A stretch of 64,000 bases of DNA from Chitinophaga oryziterrae. GTDB lineage: Bacteria > Bacteroidota > Bacteroidia > Chitinophagales > Chitinophagaceae. The notes below the pieces were generated by a model, which had not been told where the DNA came from, searched no databases, and saw nothing but the letters and a program-made list of their open reading frames with translations. Position numbers and translations under genes: made by a program. The stretch spans positions 372,001-436,000 of the forward strand of contig NZ_WRXO01000002.1 in the NCBI RefSeq assembly GCF_009758125.1, given 5' to 3'. Of this stretch, positions 17,545 to 24,504 are shown piece after piece (the stretch's first letter is position 1; the number at the start of each line of letters is the position of its first letter).

Positions 17545-17805
17545 ATGAAAACTAAAGTGAGCTATTTGCTATTGTTATGTTTTTCCTTTTTCCTGACTAA
17601 CGTAAACGCATCAGGCACAAAAGATCCTATTGGAGTTAAACCATTTGCTATTTGTACCGGCGTACCCCCGTTCTTTTATGGCTTCACTTATTATCCGGGC
17701 CAGAGAGTAGTTTACAACAATAACCTGTATCAGGCCATCGCCACTAACTCTGGTCAATTTCCAGGCTTTTCATCTTCCTGGATATATTTGGGATTCTGTA
17801 GCTAA
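17545..17805 (+). CDS. Small secreted ChtBD3/CBM5_12-like protein
   Basis: The 86-residue product has a signal peptide (LLLLCFSFFLTNVNAS) and a mature part of about 60 residues. The mature part resembles a single type-3 chitin-binding or CBM5/12 domain: YYPGQRVVYNNNLYQAIATN followed by a closing tryptophan and YLGFC. In that family the aromatic residues bind polysaccharide. Two cysteines (CTG near the start and the penultimate residue) could form a disulfide. It stands alone with a strong promoter and a strong terminator. A free secreted binding module without an enzyme is unusual; the ligand is unknown. Confidence 0.7.
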   Translation: MKTKVSYLLLLCFSFFLTNVNASGTKDPIGVKPFAICTGVPPFFYGFTYYPGQRVVYNNNLYQAIATNSGQFPGFSSSWIYLGFCS

Positions 17806-17821
17806 GAATTTTTAAACGTTT

Positions 17822-17862
17822 AAAAAGCCGGAAGTCGCATCGTTGCGGCTTCCGGTTTTTTA
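17822..17862 (+). terminator. Intrinsic terminator after the small secreted gene
   Basis: AAGCCGGAAGTCGCA pairs with TGCGGCTTCCGG (one G-U pair) and is followed by a run of six T. Confidence 0.88.
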
Positions 17863-17912
17863 TTAATGTTAACCAGCTATCATATTGGTCAACAAATCAT
17901 ATAAAAATAATA

Positions 17913-17935
17913 AAGCCCGCTCATTGAGCGGGCTT
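17913..17935 (-). terminator. Original terminator of the tRNA-Gln gene
   Basis: AAGCCCGCTC-ATT-GAGCGGGCTT lies directly downstream, on the minus strand, of the displaced tRNA 3' end. It is probably the chromosomal terminator that followed the tRNA before the island was inserted. Confidence 0.65.
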
Positions 17936-17936
17936 C

Positions 17937-17980
17937 TTGTTGCCTGACCTGGATTCGAACCAAGACAAACAGAGTCAGAG
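17937..17980. repeat. Attachment site copy (distal 44-bp repeat)
   Basis: This 44-bp sequence is identical to 20953-20996, which forms the 3' half of the tRNA-Gln gene, and lies in the same orientation. It contains the T-arm and acceptor end but no 5' half, so it is a displaced tRNA end created by integration, not a tRNA. Confidence 0.9.
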
Positions 17981-18410
17981 GGACTAATTTGTTGATTCGC
18001 ATATACATAGATCCTTCTCCTGGAGTGAATAATACAATAAATAAATTATATGTGTAAATAAGGTGTTTCGAAAACCTTAAGATTTTCTGCATTAAAGAGT
18101 TCACGGATCTGATTAATGAATATTTTTTCTCCTGATAAATTTGAGCAAAGAGTGATCCGAATTGACAATGTATTAGATATTAGTTACACGAATAATTTCC
18201 TATAAATTTTATCACTAGCACACTGAATATTTGGCCTTTACTTGACTATCAATTGAATCTATCTTTTGAGAATTTCAATGTCAGTGGAATTCAAATTGGG
18301 CATATGTAAATAGTTTCTTCCGATTTCGTTATATTGTATTATAAATCAATTAGATATAAACAATTAGTGCGCTGGAATTCAATTTAATCCCGAAAACAAA
18401 GGAATTATCG
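17981..18410. other. AT-rich non-coding stretch of the island
   Basis: No credible coding sequence, tRNA or strong hairpin was found in these 430 bases. Near its right end TAAATTTG (18411-18418) matches a -7 box but lies only four bases before the next ATG, which would imply a nearly leaderless transcript. Confidence 0.5.
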
Positions 18411-18422
18411 TAAATTTGATGT

Positions 18423-18617
18423 ATGACATTACATGGATACAAACGAATAAAAGATGCTTTAGTTCAGCAAAGGGCTAAAGTAACAGCTTCTCCTCAGGAA
18501 GCAACTAAATTAATTGACGATTTGGGAATAAGACATATTGTTGTGAATCCAACAACAAATTCTCTTAAAGTAGCACCCGCCAAAAAAGCCATGCGTAAAA
18601 AAACGGCTACCAAATAA
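18423..18617 (+). CDS. Small basic protein, possible antitoxin partner
   Basis: The 64-residue protein is lysine-rich at both ends (YKRIKDALVQQRAKV and KKAMRKKTATK) with a central segment LIDDLGIRHIVVNPTTNSLK. I do not recognise a family. It lies 20 bp upstream of the ART-like gene on the same strand and the pair is the only cargo of the island, so an antitoxin or accessory role is a reasonable guess. A -7-like box directly precedes the ATG. Confidence 0.55.
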   Translation: MTLHGYKRIKDALVQQRAKVTASPQEATKLIDDLGIRHIVVNPTTNSLKVAPAKKAMRKKTATK

Positions 18618-18637
18618 TTCCTCCAATCCCCAATTAA

Positions 18638-19249
18638 ATGTCCACGTCAAGTTTAATCTATTCAGCAGATCCTGGACTACTTATAGGATTTCATGGTTGC
18701 GACCATTCAGTTCGAAACTCAGTTGTTGCTGGTAGAAAGATGCTTAAAGCAAGTCAAAATCGTCATGACTGGTTAGGTGCAGGATTTTACTTTTGGCAAA
18801 ATAACTATGATAGGGCATTGGATTTTGCCACAAACCCACCTGGCAAAACAAAAATCATAAAACCGGCTGTTTTAGGAGCGATTTTTAGTCTCGGGAATTG
18901 CCTTGATTTGACTGATAAAAAATGGATAGACCTGGTTAAGCTTTCATATGATAGCTTAAAACAATCGGCAGAATCAGAAGGGAATAAATTGCCTGTTAAT
19001 AAGAATGCAAAAGATTCCAAAGATAAAGTACTGAGAGAACTGGATTGTGCCGTTATTGAAAATATACATAAGGTTGTCAAAGAGCTTGGAGATCCACCAT
19101 TTGATTCGGTTAGAGGAATTTTTATTGAAGGTGCGTCATTATATGATGGTGCCGGTTTTCATGAGAAAACGCATGTTCAGATTTGTATTAGAAATCCTAA
19201 TTGCATAAAGGGTTTCTTCCTTCCACGTAAAGATGTAAACTGGCCTTAA
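18638..19249 (+). CDS. Putative ADP-ribosyltransferase-fold protein
   Basis: The 203-residue protein has a pattern that I associate with PARP/diphtheria-toxin-type ADP-ribosyltransferases. GFHGCD near residue 18 has a His-Gly like the NAD-binding His of the H-Y-E triad. DWLGAGFYFWQNN near residues 44-56 contains an aromatic segment with the candidate Tyr. THVQICIRNP near the C-terminus is at the place of the third triad residue, here Gln. The C-terminal IKGFFLPR also looks conserved in hypothetical proteins of similar layout. Function is inferred from these motifs only. As island cargo paired with a small basic gene it could be a toxin or an anti-phage effector. Confidence 0.55.
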   Translation: MSTSSLIYSADPGLLIGFHGCDHSVRNSVVAGRKMLKASQNRHDWLGAGFYFWQNNYDRALDFATNPPGKTKIIKPAVLGAIFSLGNCLDLTDKKWIDLVKLSYDSLKQSAESEGNKLPVNKNAKDSKDKVLRELDCAVIENIHKVVKELGDPPFDSVRGIFIEGASLYDGAGFHEKTHVQICIRNPNCIKGFFLPRKDVNWP

Positions 19250-19393
19250 CATCAATGAAGGGACATGGGATCCAAGAACCGATATTGAACGTACCATTCA
19301 ATGTCTTTAAAGGCTTCTGGATTAAGATCAAGACAACAAAGCCAGGCTTCCCCAACTATTCCGTGTCTATAGTAATTATATCAATTATGAATT

Positions 19394-19422
19394 TCCCTCT
19401 CCTGGAGAGGGGAGAGCTTCAT
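19394..19422 (+). terminator. Possible terminator between the ART-like and recombinase genes
   Basis: CCCTCTCC faces GGAGAGGG almost without a loop and is followed by a short T run. It lies in the 178-bp convergent gap, 145 bp after the ART-like gene, so the assignment is weak. Confidence 0.35.
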
Positions 19423-19427
19423 TTTTA

Positions 19428-20858
19428 CTAATCTGGTTTATTATTAGATGATGCAAAATAGATATCAATCCCTTTCAATTTCTCCAATAGTCTCAGCTCT
19501 TCATTAACCGCATATAATTTCGTAGTACTTAATTGATCATGCGCATTCTGTCGCTGTGCGTATTGTAATCCAAATTGCTCAGAAAGTAAATCTGAATATA
19601 AATGCTTAAGTGAATAAAAATCAACATTTATTTGTAACTCATCTTTAACATATTTTTTCCACCTTCTACCTAGTTGATCAGGACGTATGGCAGTCAGACC
19701 CGGTTTAAGCAGCTTTGAAAACAGGAATACATTTTCTAGCTTAATATGCTCTCTCTTATTATAAGTTATTTGCTTGCAGTCTTCAATAATCTCTTTCCAC
19801 AATAGAATTGCATTTTGCGATATTGGTCTCAGCACTTGTCTATGTTCTCTTCCTTTTAATACCCATGTGGTATATTCCCTGCGTTCGATATTGACATCAC
19901 TTGGCTGAAGCCTCATCATTTCTGTTTCCCTGCATCCAGATGAAAAAAAGATAGTCACAAAACGCCAGAAGTAGTAGTTCCTTTCTAACAAGTAGGCATT
20001 GATCTTATCCCTTTCTTCCTCAGATAAAATCTTTCGTAGTCTTCTTGTTTTTTTTAGAATTAAAATGTCCTGAACAACATTTGTGTCTACTGCGTCTTCC
20101 GCTAAAAGCTGTTTAAAGATGGCTAGTAAGTAGGCCCTGTATTTATTATGCCGCTCATTACTCCATTTGGGATTCAGTTTTCCGCATAGTTCAAGGCAAA
20201 GTTTGATATGTCTCCTGCGAATATTCCAGATGGGTATTTTCAAAAAATCTAAAAAATAGGCTGCAATAGTAATATTCCTGATAGCTGCTCGTACATCTGT
20301 CAGATATCCTCTAACACCTTGCATTTTCTTATAGGCACCCCATAAAGCACTAATAAATGCAGTATTCGGAAATAACAGTGTAATATTTATTACCGAAGCA
20401 TTATCAGTTAAGGGCATTAATTCTTTCTTCTCTATCTCCTTAGCTAACAATTTGGCAACATTCATATGATTCTGATCAATATTTATTGAAATAGATCGCA
20501 TTTTAGAATCATTATGGATAGGAAGGTATCGTGAGGTGGTATCGAAAGGTAAAATGATCTCTTCTCCTGGAGGCGGGATGGTAATTTTGGTTATTGGATT
20601 ATAGCCCTGTTGAAGCTTGGAGGTTAATTCTTGTAGGGCCTTTCGTACAAGTAATCGTTTTTCTTTGACTGTTTTAACCTTATTAAGCCCCTTTTTATAG
20701 ATACAGATTTTCCCCTTAGGAAAGCTAATTTCAAAAATCGGGTCATAAAAGCGATAGTGGATATACCAAATCTCTTTAGCGGAGGCTCCTGGTTGATCCC
20801 AATCTTCAGGATGTACCGCAATCTTAGAGCATTTACACTCATTAGGCAGCTTATCCAT
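19428..20858 (-). CDS. Tyrosine recombinase (island integrase)
   Basis: The protein of 476 residues (start at 20858; an upstream ATG at 20912 lies beyond a pair of direct repeats) has the C-terminal catalytic domain of phage-type integrases. It has SSGCRETEMMRL with the first Arg, LKGREHRQVLRPI with the beta-hairpin Lys, FYSLKHLYSDLL in place of the usual H-x-L-R-H box, and QNAHDQLSTTKLYA with the second His and the nucleophile Tyr. The Lys in SLKH at the second Arg position recurs in other Bacteroidota integrases. Its gene points away from the adjacent tRNA-Gln, into which the island is inserted. Confidence 0.88.
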   Translation of the reverse strand: MDKLPNECKCSKIAVHPEDWDQPGASAKEIWYIHYRFYDPIFEISFPKGKICIYKKGLNKVKTVKEKRLLVRKALQELTSKLQQGYNPITKITIPPPGEEIILPFDTTSRYLPIHNDSKMRSISINIDQNHMNVAKLLAKEIEKKELMPLTDNASVINITLLFPNTAFISALWGAYKKMQGVRGYLTDVRAAIRNITIAAYFLDFLKIPIWNIRRRHIKLCLELCGKLNPKWSNERHNKYRAYLLAIFKQLLAEDAVDTNVVQDILILKKTRRLRKILSEEERDKINAYLLERNYYFWRFVTIFFSSGCRETEMMRLQPSDVNIERREYTTWVLKGREHRQVLRPISQNAILLWKEIIEDCKQITYNKREHIKLENVFLFSKLLKPGLTAIRPDQLGRRWKKYVKDELQINVDFYSLKHLYSDLLSEQFGLQYAQRQNAHDQLSTTKLYAVNEELRLLEKLKGIDIYFASSNNKPD

Positions 20859-20860
20859 AG

Positions 20861-20884
20861 TGTTAACTTTTGATGTTAACTTTT
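20861..20884. promoter_or_regulatory. 11-bp tandem repeat in front of the recombinase
   Basis: TGTTAACTTTT occurs twice, 13 bp apart, directly upstream of the chosen recombinase start. Each copy contains GTTAAC. It could be an operator or an arm-type site for the recombinase. Confidence 0.45.
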
Positions 20885-20910
20885 CAAAAACTATCAGATA
20901 AAGTATGCAC

Positions 20911-20952
20911 AAAAATTAAGCCGAAACCCTTTATTATAAAGGATTTCGGCTT
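20911..20952 (-). terminator. Terminator of the restored tRNA-Gln gene
   Basis: AAGCCGAAACCCTTTA pairs with TAAAGGATTTCGGCTT with one mismatch. On the minus strand it is followed by a T-rich run. It belongs to the island side of the junction and replaces the original terminator at 17913-17935. Confidence 0.75.
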
Positions 20953-20996
20953 TTGTTGCCTGACCTGGATTCGAACCAAGACAAACAGAGTCAGAG
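20953..20996. repeat. Attachment site copy inside tRNA-Gln (proximal 44-bp repeat)
   Basis: Identical to 17937-17980. It covers the acceptor 3' strand, T-arm, variable loop and part of the anticodon arm of the tRNA-Gln gene. Confidence 0.9.
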
Positions 20997-21026
20997 TCTG
21001 TCGTACTACCGTTATACTATCAGGCA
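20956..21026 (-). tRNA. tRNA-Gln (anticodon CTG)
   Basis: The minus strand folds as a cloverleaf. The acceptor stem is TGCCTGA/TCAGGCA and the anticodon stem is ACAGA/TCTGT. The loop CTCTGAC gives anticodon CTG, and the T-arm is CTTGG-TTCGAAT-CCAGG with one G-U pair. The discriminator base is A and no CCA is encoded. The 3' half is the integration site of the 3-kb island. Confidence 0.93.
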
Positions 21027-21208
21027 GTATATCATTTGTTCGGGACGGCAAAATTATAACATTAAACCGAAAAAGCAAAAAAATATCTAAAAAAAGGTAA
21101 GAACTGGCCTAAAACAAGAAAGTAGCTCTTTTGACGGAGCTACTTTTTGTGAGAGAAGTAATTGAGAAGCTAAAATAGCATATTTATCACTAATCAGAAA
21201 AAATCTTT

Positions 21209-22765
21209 TTAATAGGTAGCTGCTAGTTTCAACGCATTATATGCGTTCACCACGCCCCCTGTATTACAAACATCTGTCATCTGTACCATTTTAGGCTCTC
21301 CGTTTATATAAATCGTTACGGGGTGAGTTACTTTTGATACTGACTTAAGGATGATATCTTTTACCTGTACTGCACTCAGTTTAGGATAATAAGAGCGGAT
21401 CAGCGCGGCTAAGCCTGTCACAACTGGGGCGGCCATACTGGTACCATCGTGGTAGTCGTAATGGGAACCAGGGGTGCTGGAATAGATGGCCACACCAGGC
21501 GCAAATACGTCTACGCCGGTCTTGCTATAATTGGAAAAAGGGGCTACCAGGGACTCGTCATCACCCGGACCGGAAGCGCCTACCTCTATCCAGGCATTTG
21601 CAGTGCCTTTACCGCCGGCATATACGCGGTTGGGGTAGAATACTGCACTGTCCAGATTAGCGCCGTCATTGCCCGCCGCATGGATCAGCAGCACGTCTTT
21701 AGACATCGCGTATTGTACCGCTTCGTCTACCACTTTCTTATTGGGAGAGTAAGGTTTACCGAAGCTCATGTTTACCACTTTGGCGCCGTTATCGGCTGCA
21801 TAGCGGATCGCATTGGCAATGTCTTTATCACGTTCATCACCGTTGGGAACAGCTCTTACCGACATCAGCAGCACATCATCCGCAATACCGTTGATACCGA
21901 TATTGTTATTACGGGCGGCGCCGATGATTCCCGCTACGTGCGTACCATGGTCTGCACCAGGGCCCGTAACATCACTGCTACCATAATAGTGCTCTTCAGG
22001 ATTGCCGTAGTTGTCACCTACAATAGCACGTGGATCAAAATCCAGGTTTAACTGATAGTCCACCTGCTCTTTGAAATGATCGACAGCACCATCCAGTTCC
22101 TTTTCTTTAAATGTTTTAAAGTCGGGGTAACGGGGGAGCTGTTGTCCGATCACCTGTTTCACCTGCTGTTCTGCAGGATCATTCGTCGCATACGCATCTA
22201 CATCTGCGGCGGTAGGGTTCGGATTCTTCATATGCACCAGCATGGAATCCAGGATCTGCATAAAACGGCCGATGCCTGTTAATGTTTGCTGGGCTTCCTG
22301 TAATTGCTCATCGAATTTCACGCGCATCTGTGAATAGGCATATAACCCTGTAGTATCTTTAGATGTATCAAATTTCGTTTTTTGCTGACGGATGAGACGG
22401 GTAAGCTCCAGGTTGTCATAATTTACATTGCCTTTAGCAGAACCGATGAAACTCCATCCGTTAATATCATCTATGTAATGGTTCTTATCATCATCTTTAC
22501 CATTACCTCTTTTTTCTTTGAGATTTACCCAGAGAACATTTTTCAGATCTTCATGCGCAGTGTCAATGCCACTGTCGATAATTGCTACAACTACAGGTTT
22601 TGCTTTTTTATCTTTTAGTAACTCCGTGTAGGCTTTCTCTACGCTGATACCAAAGACCGAATCTTTCTGAAGATCCATGTTTTGCCAGTTAGGTACTTGT
22701 GCGCTCGCTATAAAACCCGAAAATAAAAATGTGATGCTAATCACCGTCTTCTTGCAGATATTCAT
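21209..22765 (-). CDS. Secreted subtilisin-like serine peptidase (S8)
   Basis: The 518-residue protein has a signal peptide (FLFSGFIASAQ) and the complete subtilase triad: Asp in VAIIDSGIDTAHEDL near residue 64, His in DHGTHVAGIIGA near 273, and Ser in DGTSMAAPVVTGLAAL near 441. The roughly 200-residue insertion between Asp and His (lysine- and glutamine-rich, about 90-250) is longer than in classical subtilisins but is usual for many Bacteroidota S8 enzymes. There is no type IX sorting domain at the C-terminus, so the enzyme is probably periplasmic. The gene is single and divergent from the AraC gene. Confidence 0.93.
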   Translation of the reverse strand: MNICKKTVISITFLFSGFIASAQVPNWQNMDLQKDSVFGISVEKAYTELLKDKKAKPVVVAIIDSGIDTAHEDLKNVLWVNLKEKRGNGKDDDKNHYIDDINGWSFIGSAKGNVNYDNLELTRLIRQQKTKFDTSKDTTGLYAYSQMRVKFDEQLQEAQQTLTGIGRFMQILDSMLVHMKNPNPTAADVDAYATNDPAEQQVKQVIGQQLPRYPDFKTFKEKELDGAVDHFKEQVDYQLNLDFDPRAIVGDNYGNPEEHYYGSSDVTGPGADHGTHVAGIIGAARNNNIGINGIADDVLLMSVRAVPNGDERDKDIANAIRYAADNGAKVVNMSFGKPYSPNKKVVDEAVQYAMSKDVLLIHAAGNDGANLDSAVFYPNRVYAGGKGTANAWIEVGASGPGDDESLVAPFSNYSKTGVDVFAPGVAIYSSTPGSHYDYHDGTSMAAPVVTGLAALIRSYYPKLSAVQVKDIILKSVSKVTHPVTIYINGEPKMVQMTDVCNTGGVVNAYNALKLAATY

Positions 22766-22842
22766 ATATTAATTTAAATTGTTGGGGTCGCCCTTTGCAA
22801 GATATATATAATATAGAATCAAAAATGTTAAAAGTTTTAACA

Positions 22843-23613
22843 ATGAAGCAGATACCGGTATTCTCTTTGGATATGATGGAAGGTCTTGTAATTGAACGGT
22901 TTGAGAAGGCTGAAGTACCCGTAAAACCTGCTCATCGTGATGATCATTATATCTTTATCTTCCAGGAAGAAGGACATAGTAAGGTGATGGTAGATTTTAA
23001 TGAACTGACCATCGACGGTTGTGCGGTACTTTGTATCTTACCCGGACAAGTACATCAGGGTATCTCTGCAACAGATACCGTGGCGTGGTTTATAGCGATA
23101 GACAGTGAACTGGTGAGCCCCGTATTTCAACCTAATAAGCCTGCTGCAATAGCTGAAGCGGGCATTTTAAAAAGAAGTATATCCCTGTTATATGATATTA
23201 AAGAGAAGATGCCCAGGCAGGTAGTGCGTTCATTGACAGATGCCTGTTTGGGCATGTTTGCACAGGCGTATGGACCTAGTCATCAGGATCATTCCCGCGC
23301 TCATGTTATTACCCGTCATTTTAAATCGCTACTGGTGAAATTTAACTCAAGTCCGGCAGATTACGCTTCCAGCTTAAATATTTCCACTGCTTATCTGAAC
23401 GAAGCAGTGAAGTCAACAACCGGATTCTCTGTTACCTATTGGATACAACAGGAAATTATAATGGAAGCAAAACGTATTTTATATTACACAGATAATTCTG
23501 TGAAAGAGATTGCGAATACACTGGGATATGAAGATTCCACTTATTTCTCCCGCCTCTTCAGTAAAGTAGCAGGAATTTCTCCTGTTCAATTCAGGGCAAA
23601 ATACCGCGAATAG
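22843..23613 (+). CDS. AraC-family transcriptional regulator
   Basis: The protein has a cupin-like N-terminal sensor (HRDDHYIFIFQEEGHSKVMVD, then ILPGQVHQGI) and a C-terminal AraC double helix-turn-helix (LNISTAYLNEAVKSTTGFSV, then IANTLGYEDSTYFSRLFSK). I favour the ATG that gives MKQIPVFSLD; two upstream in-frame ATGs (22795, 22825) lie in AT-rich leader sequence. The downstream SDR gene begins 60 bp later on the same strand and may be its target. The effector is unknown. Confidence 0.88.
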   Translation: MKQIPVFSLDMMEGLVIERFEKAEVPVKPAHRDDHYIFIFQEEGHSKVMVDFNELTIDGCAVLCILPGQVHQGISATDTVAWFIAIDSELVSPVFQPNKPAAIAEAGILKRSISLLYDIKEKMPRQVVRSLTDACLGMFAQAYGPSHQDHSRAHVITRHFKSLLVKFNSSPADYASSLNISTAYLNEAVKSTTGFSVTYWIQQEIIMEAKRILYYTDNSVKEIANTLGYEDSTYFSRLFSKVAGISPVQFRAKYRE

Positions 23614-23673
23614 TCCATGTCATACCTCTTTTGATGCATTGCCTGCACTTAGAAGATATCGTTGCTTTGCAAC

Positions 23674-24495
23674 ATGAGAATCATCATACTGGCATTTATC
23701 ATTTATAAGATTTTAGATTTTATCTGGATCTATTTACGTCCTTCATCTATCAAAAAATATCTAGGGAAAGATACCTATGCATTGATAACAGGATCTACAG
23801 ATGGTATTGGGAAAGCTATTGCAATGGAGCTGGCAGGTAAGGGGTTCAATATCATTTTACACGGAAGGAATAAGGAGAAACTGGCAATAGTAAAGGAAGA
23901 GATAAAAAATTTGTACCCTGAGATAAAAGTAGCAGATATATTACATGATGGAAGTAAGCCCGGGCGATTACAGGTAGATTATCCGGTTGCTGTACTGGTG
24001 AACAACGTTGGCACAGGACCTGTTGCAGCACTGGAAAATACTGAGATAGATGCGACAATAAACCTGAATGTACTATTCCCTACACATCTTACGCAGGACT
24101 TATTACCACATCTTTCCAGGCCGGCTTTAATACTGAATGTATCTTCTTACGCAGGATTATACCCTCCACCTTATCTCTCTGTGTATGCTGCTACCAAAGC
24201 ATATAATAATGCATTCTCAAAATCACTCTCTGTAGAGCTGGATAATGTTGAAACCATCTCATTAATTACCGGAAGTGTACACACCGCTTCCAATCAGCAA
24301 CCGGTAACCTTTATGAGACCCGATAGCGCTACCTATGCTAAACATGTGTTGTCTGTAATAGGCTGTGGTAAGAAAAGTGTTTATCCTTACTGGCCTCATG
24401 CTATTCAAACATCTGTATTATCGCTATTACCGGATAAAACAGTGAAAAAGTTTATTTCCAACCTCCGCCAGGACTCCGGTACAAAGATTATATAA
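23674..24495 (+). CDS. Membrane-anchored SDR oxidoreductase (HSD17B12-like)
   Basis: The protein of 273 residues begins with a hydrophobic segment (IIILAFIIYKILDFIWIYL) and then has the SDR core: ALITGSTDGIGKAIA, LVNNVG, NVSSYAG and YAATKAYN with the catalytic Tyr and Lys. An N-terminal membrane anchor followed by such a core resembles eukaryotic very-long-chain 3-ketoacyl-CoA reductases (HSD17B12 type) and bacterial relatives; the actual substrate is unknown. It follows an AraC regulator gene and is convergent with the outer membrane barrel gene. Confidence 0.85.
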   Translation: MRIIILAFIIYKILDFIWIYLRPSSIKKYLGKDTYALITGSTDGIGKAIAMELAGKGFNIILHGRNKEKLAIVKEEIKNLYPEIKVADILHDGSKPGRLQVDYPVAVLVNNVGTGPVAALENTEIDATINLNVLFPTHLTQDLLPHLSRPALILNVSSYAGLYPPPYLSVYAATKAYNNAFSKSLSVELDNVETISLITGSVHTASNQQPVTFMRPDSATYAKHVLSVIGCGKKSVYPYWPHAIQTSVLSLLPDKTVKKFISNLRQDSGTKII

Positions 24496-24504
24496 AGCAA
24501 TCTT

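Larger units (their letters stand above)
17937..20996. mobile_element. 3.0-kb integrative island in the tRNA-Gln gene
   Basis: Two identical 44-bp direct repeats flank a 3,016-bp unit that holds a tyrosine recombinase next to the intact tRNA, two cargo genes on the opposite strand and a 440-bp AT-rich non-coding stretch. The tRNA 3' end is restored by the island-borne copy, and a second terminator (20911-20952) accompanies it. This is the standard structure left by tRNA-targeting integrases. The element has no replication, conjugation or capsid genes, so it is either a minimal island moved with help from elsewhere or a decayed one. Confidence 0.85.

Noticed and set aside
17941..17980. A second tRNA-Gln gene
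   Set aside because: Only the 3' half is present and no 5' half or D-arm follows; it is the displaced attachment copy.
21449..22051. 200-codon plus-strand frame inside the subtilase gene
   Set aside because: The opposite strand encodes the full catalytic triad of a subtilase; this frame is a shadow.
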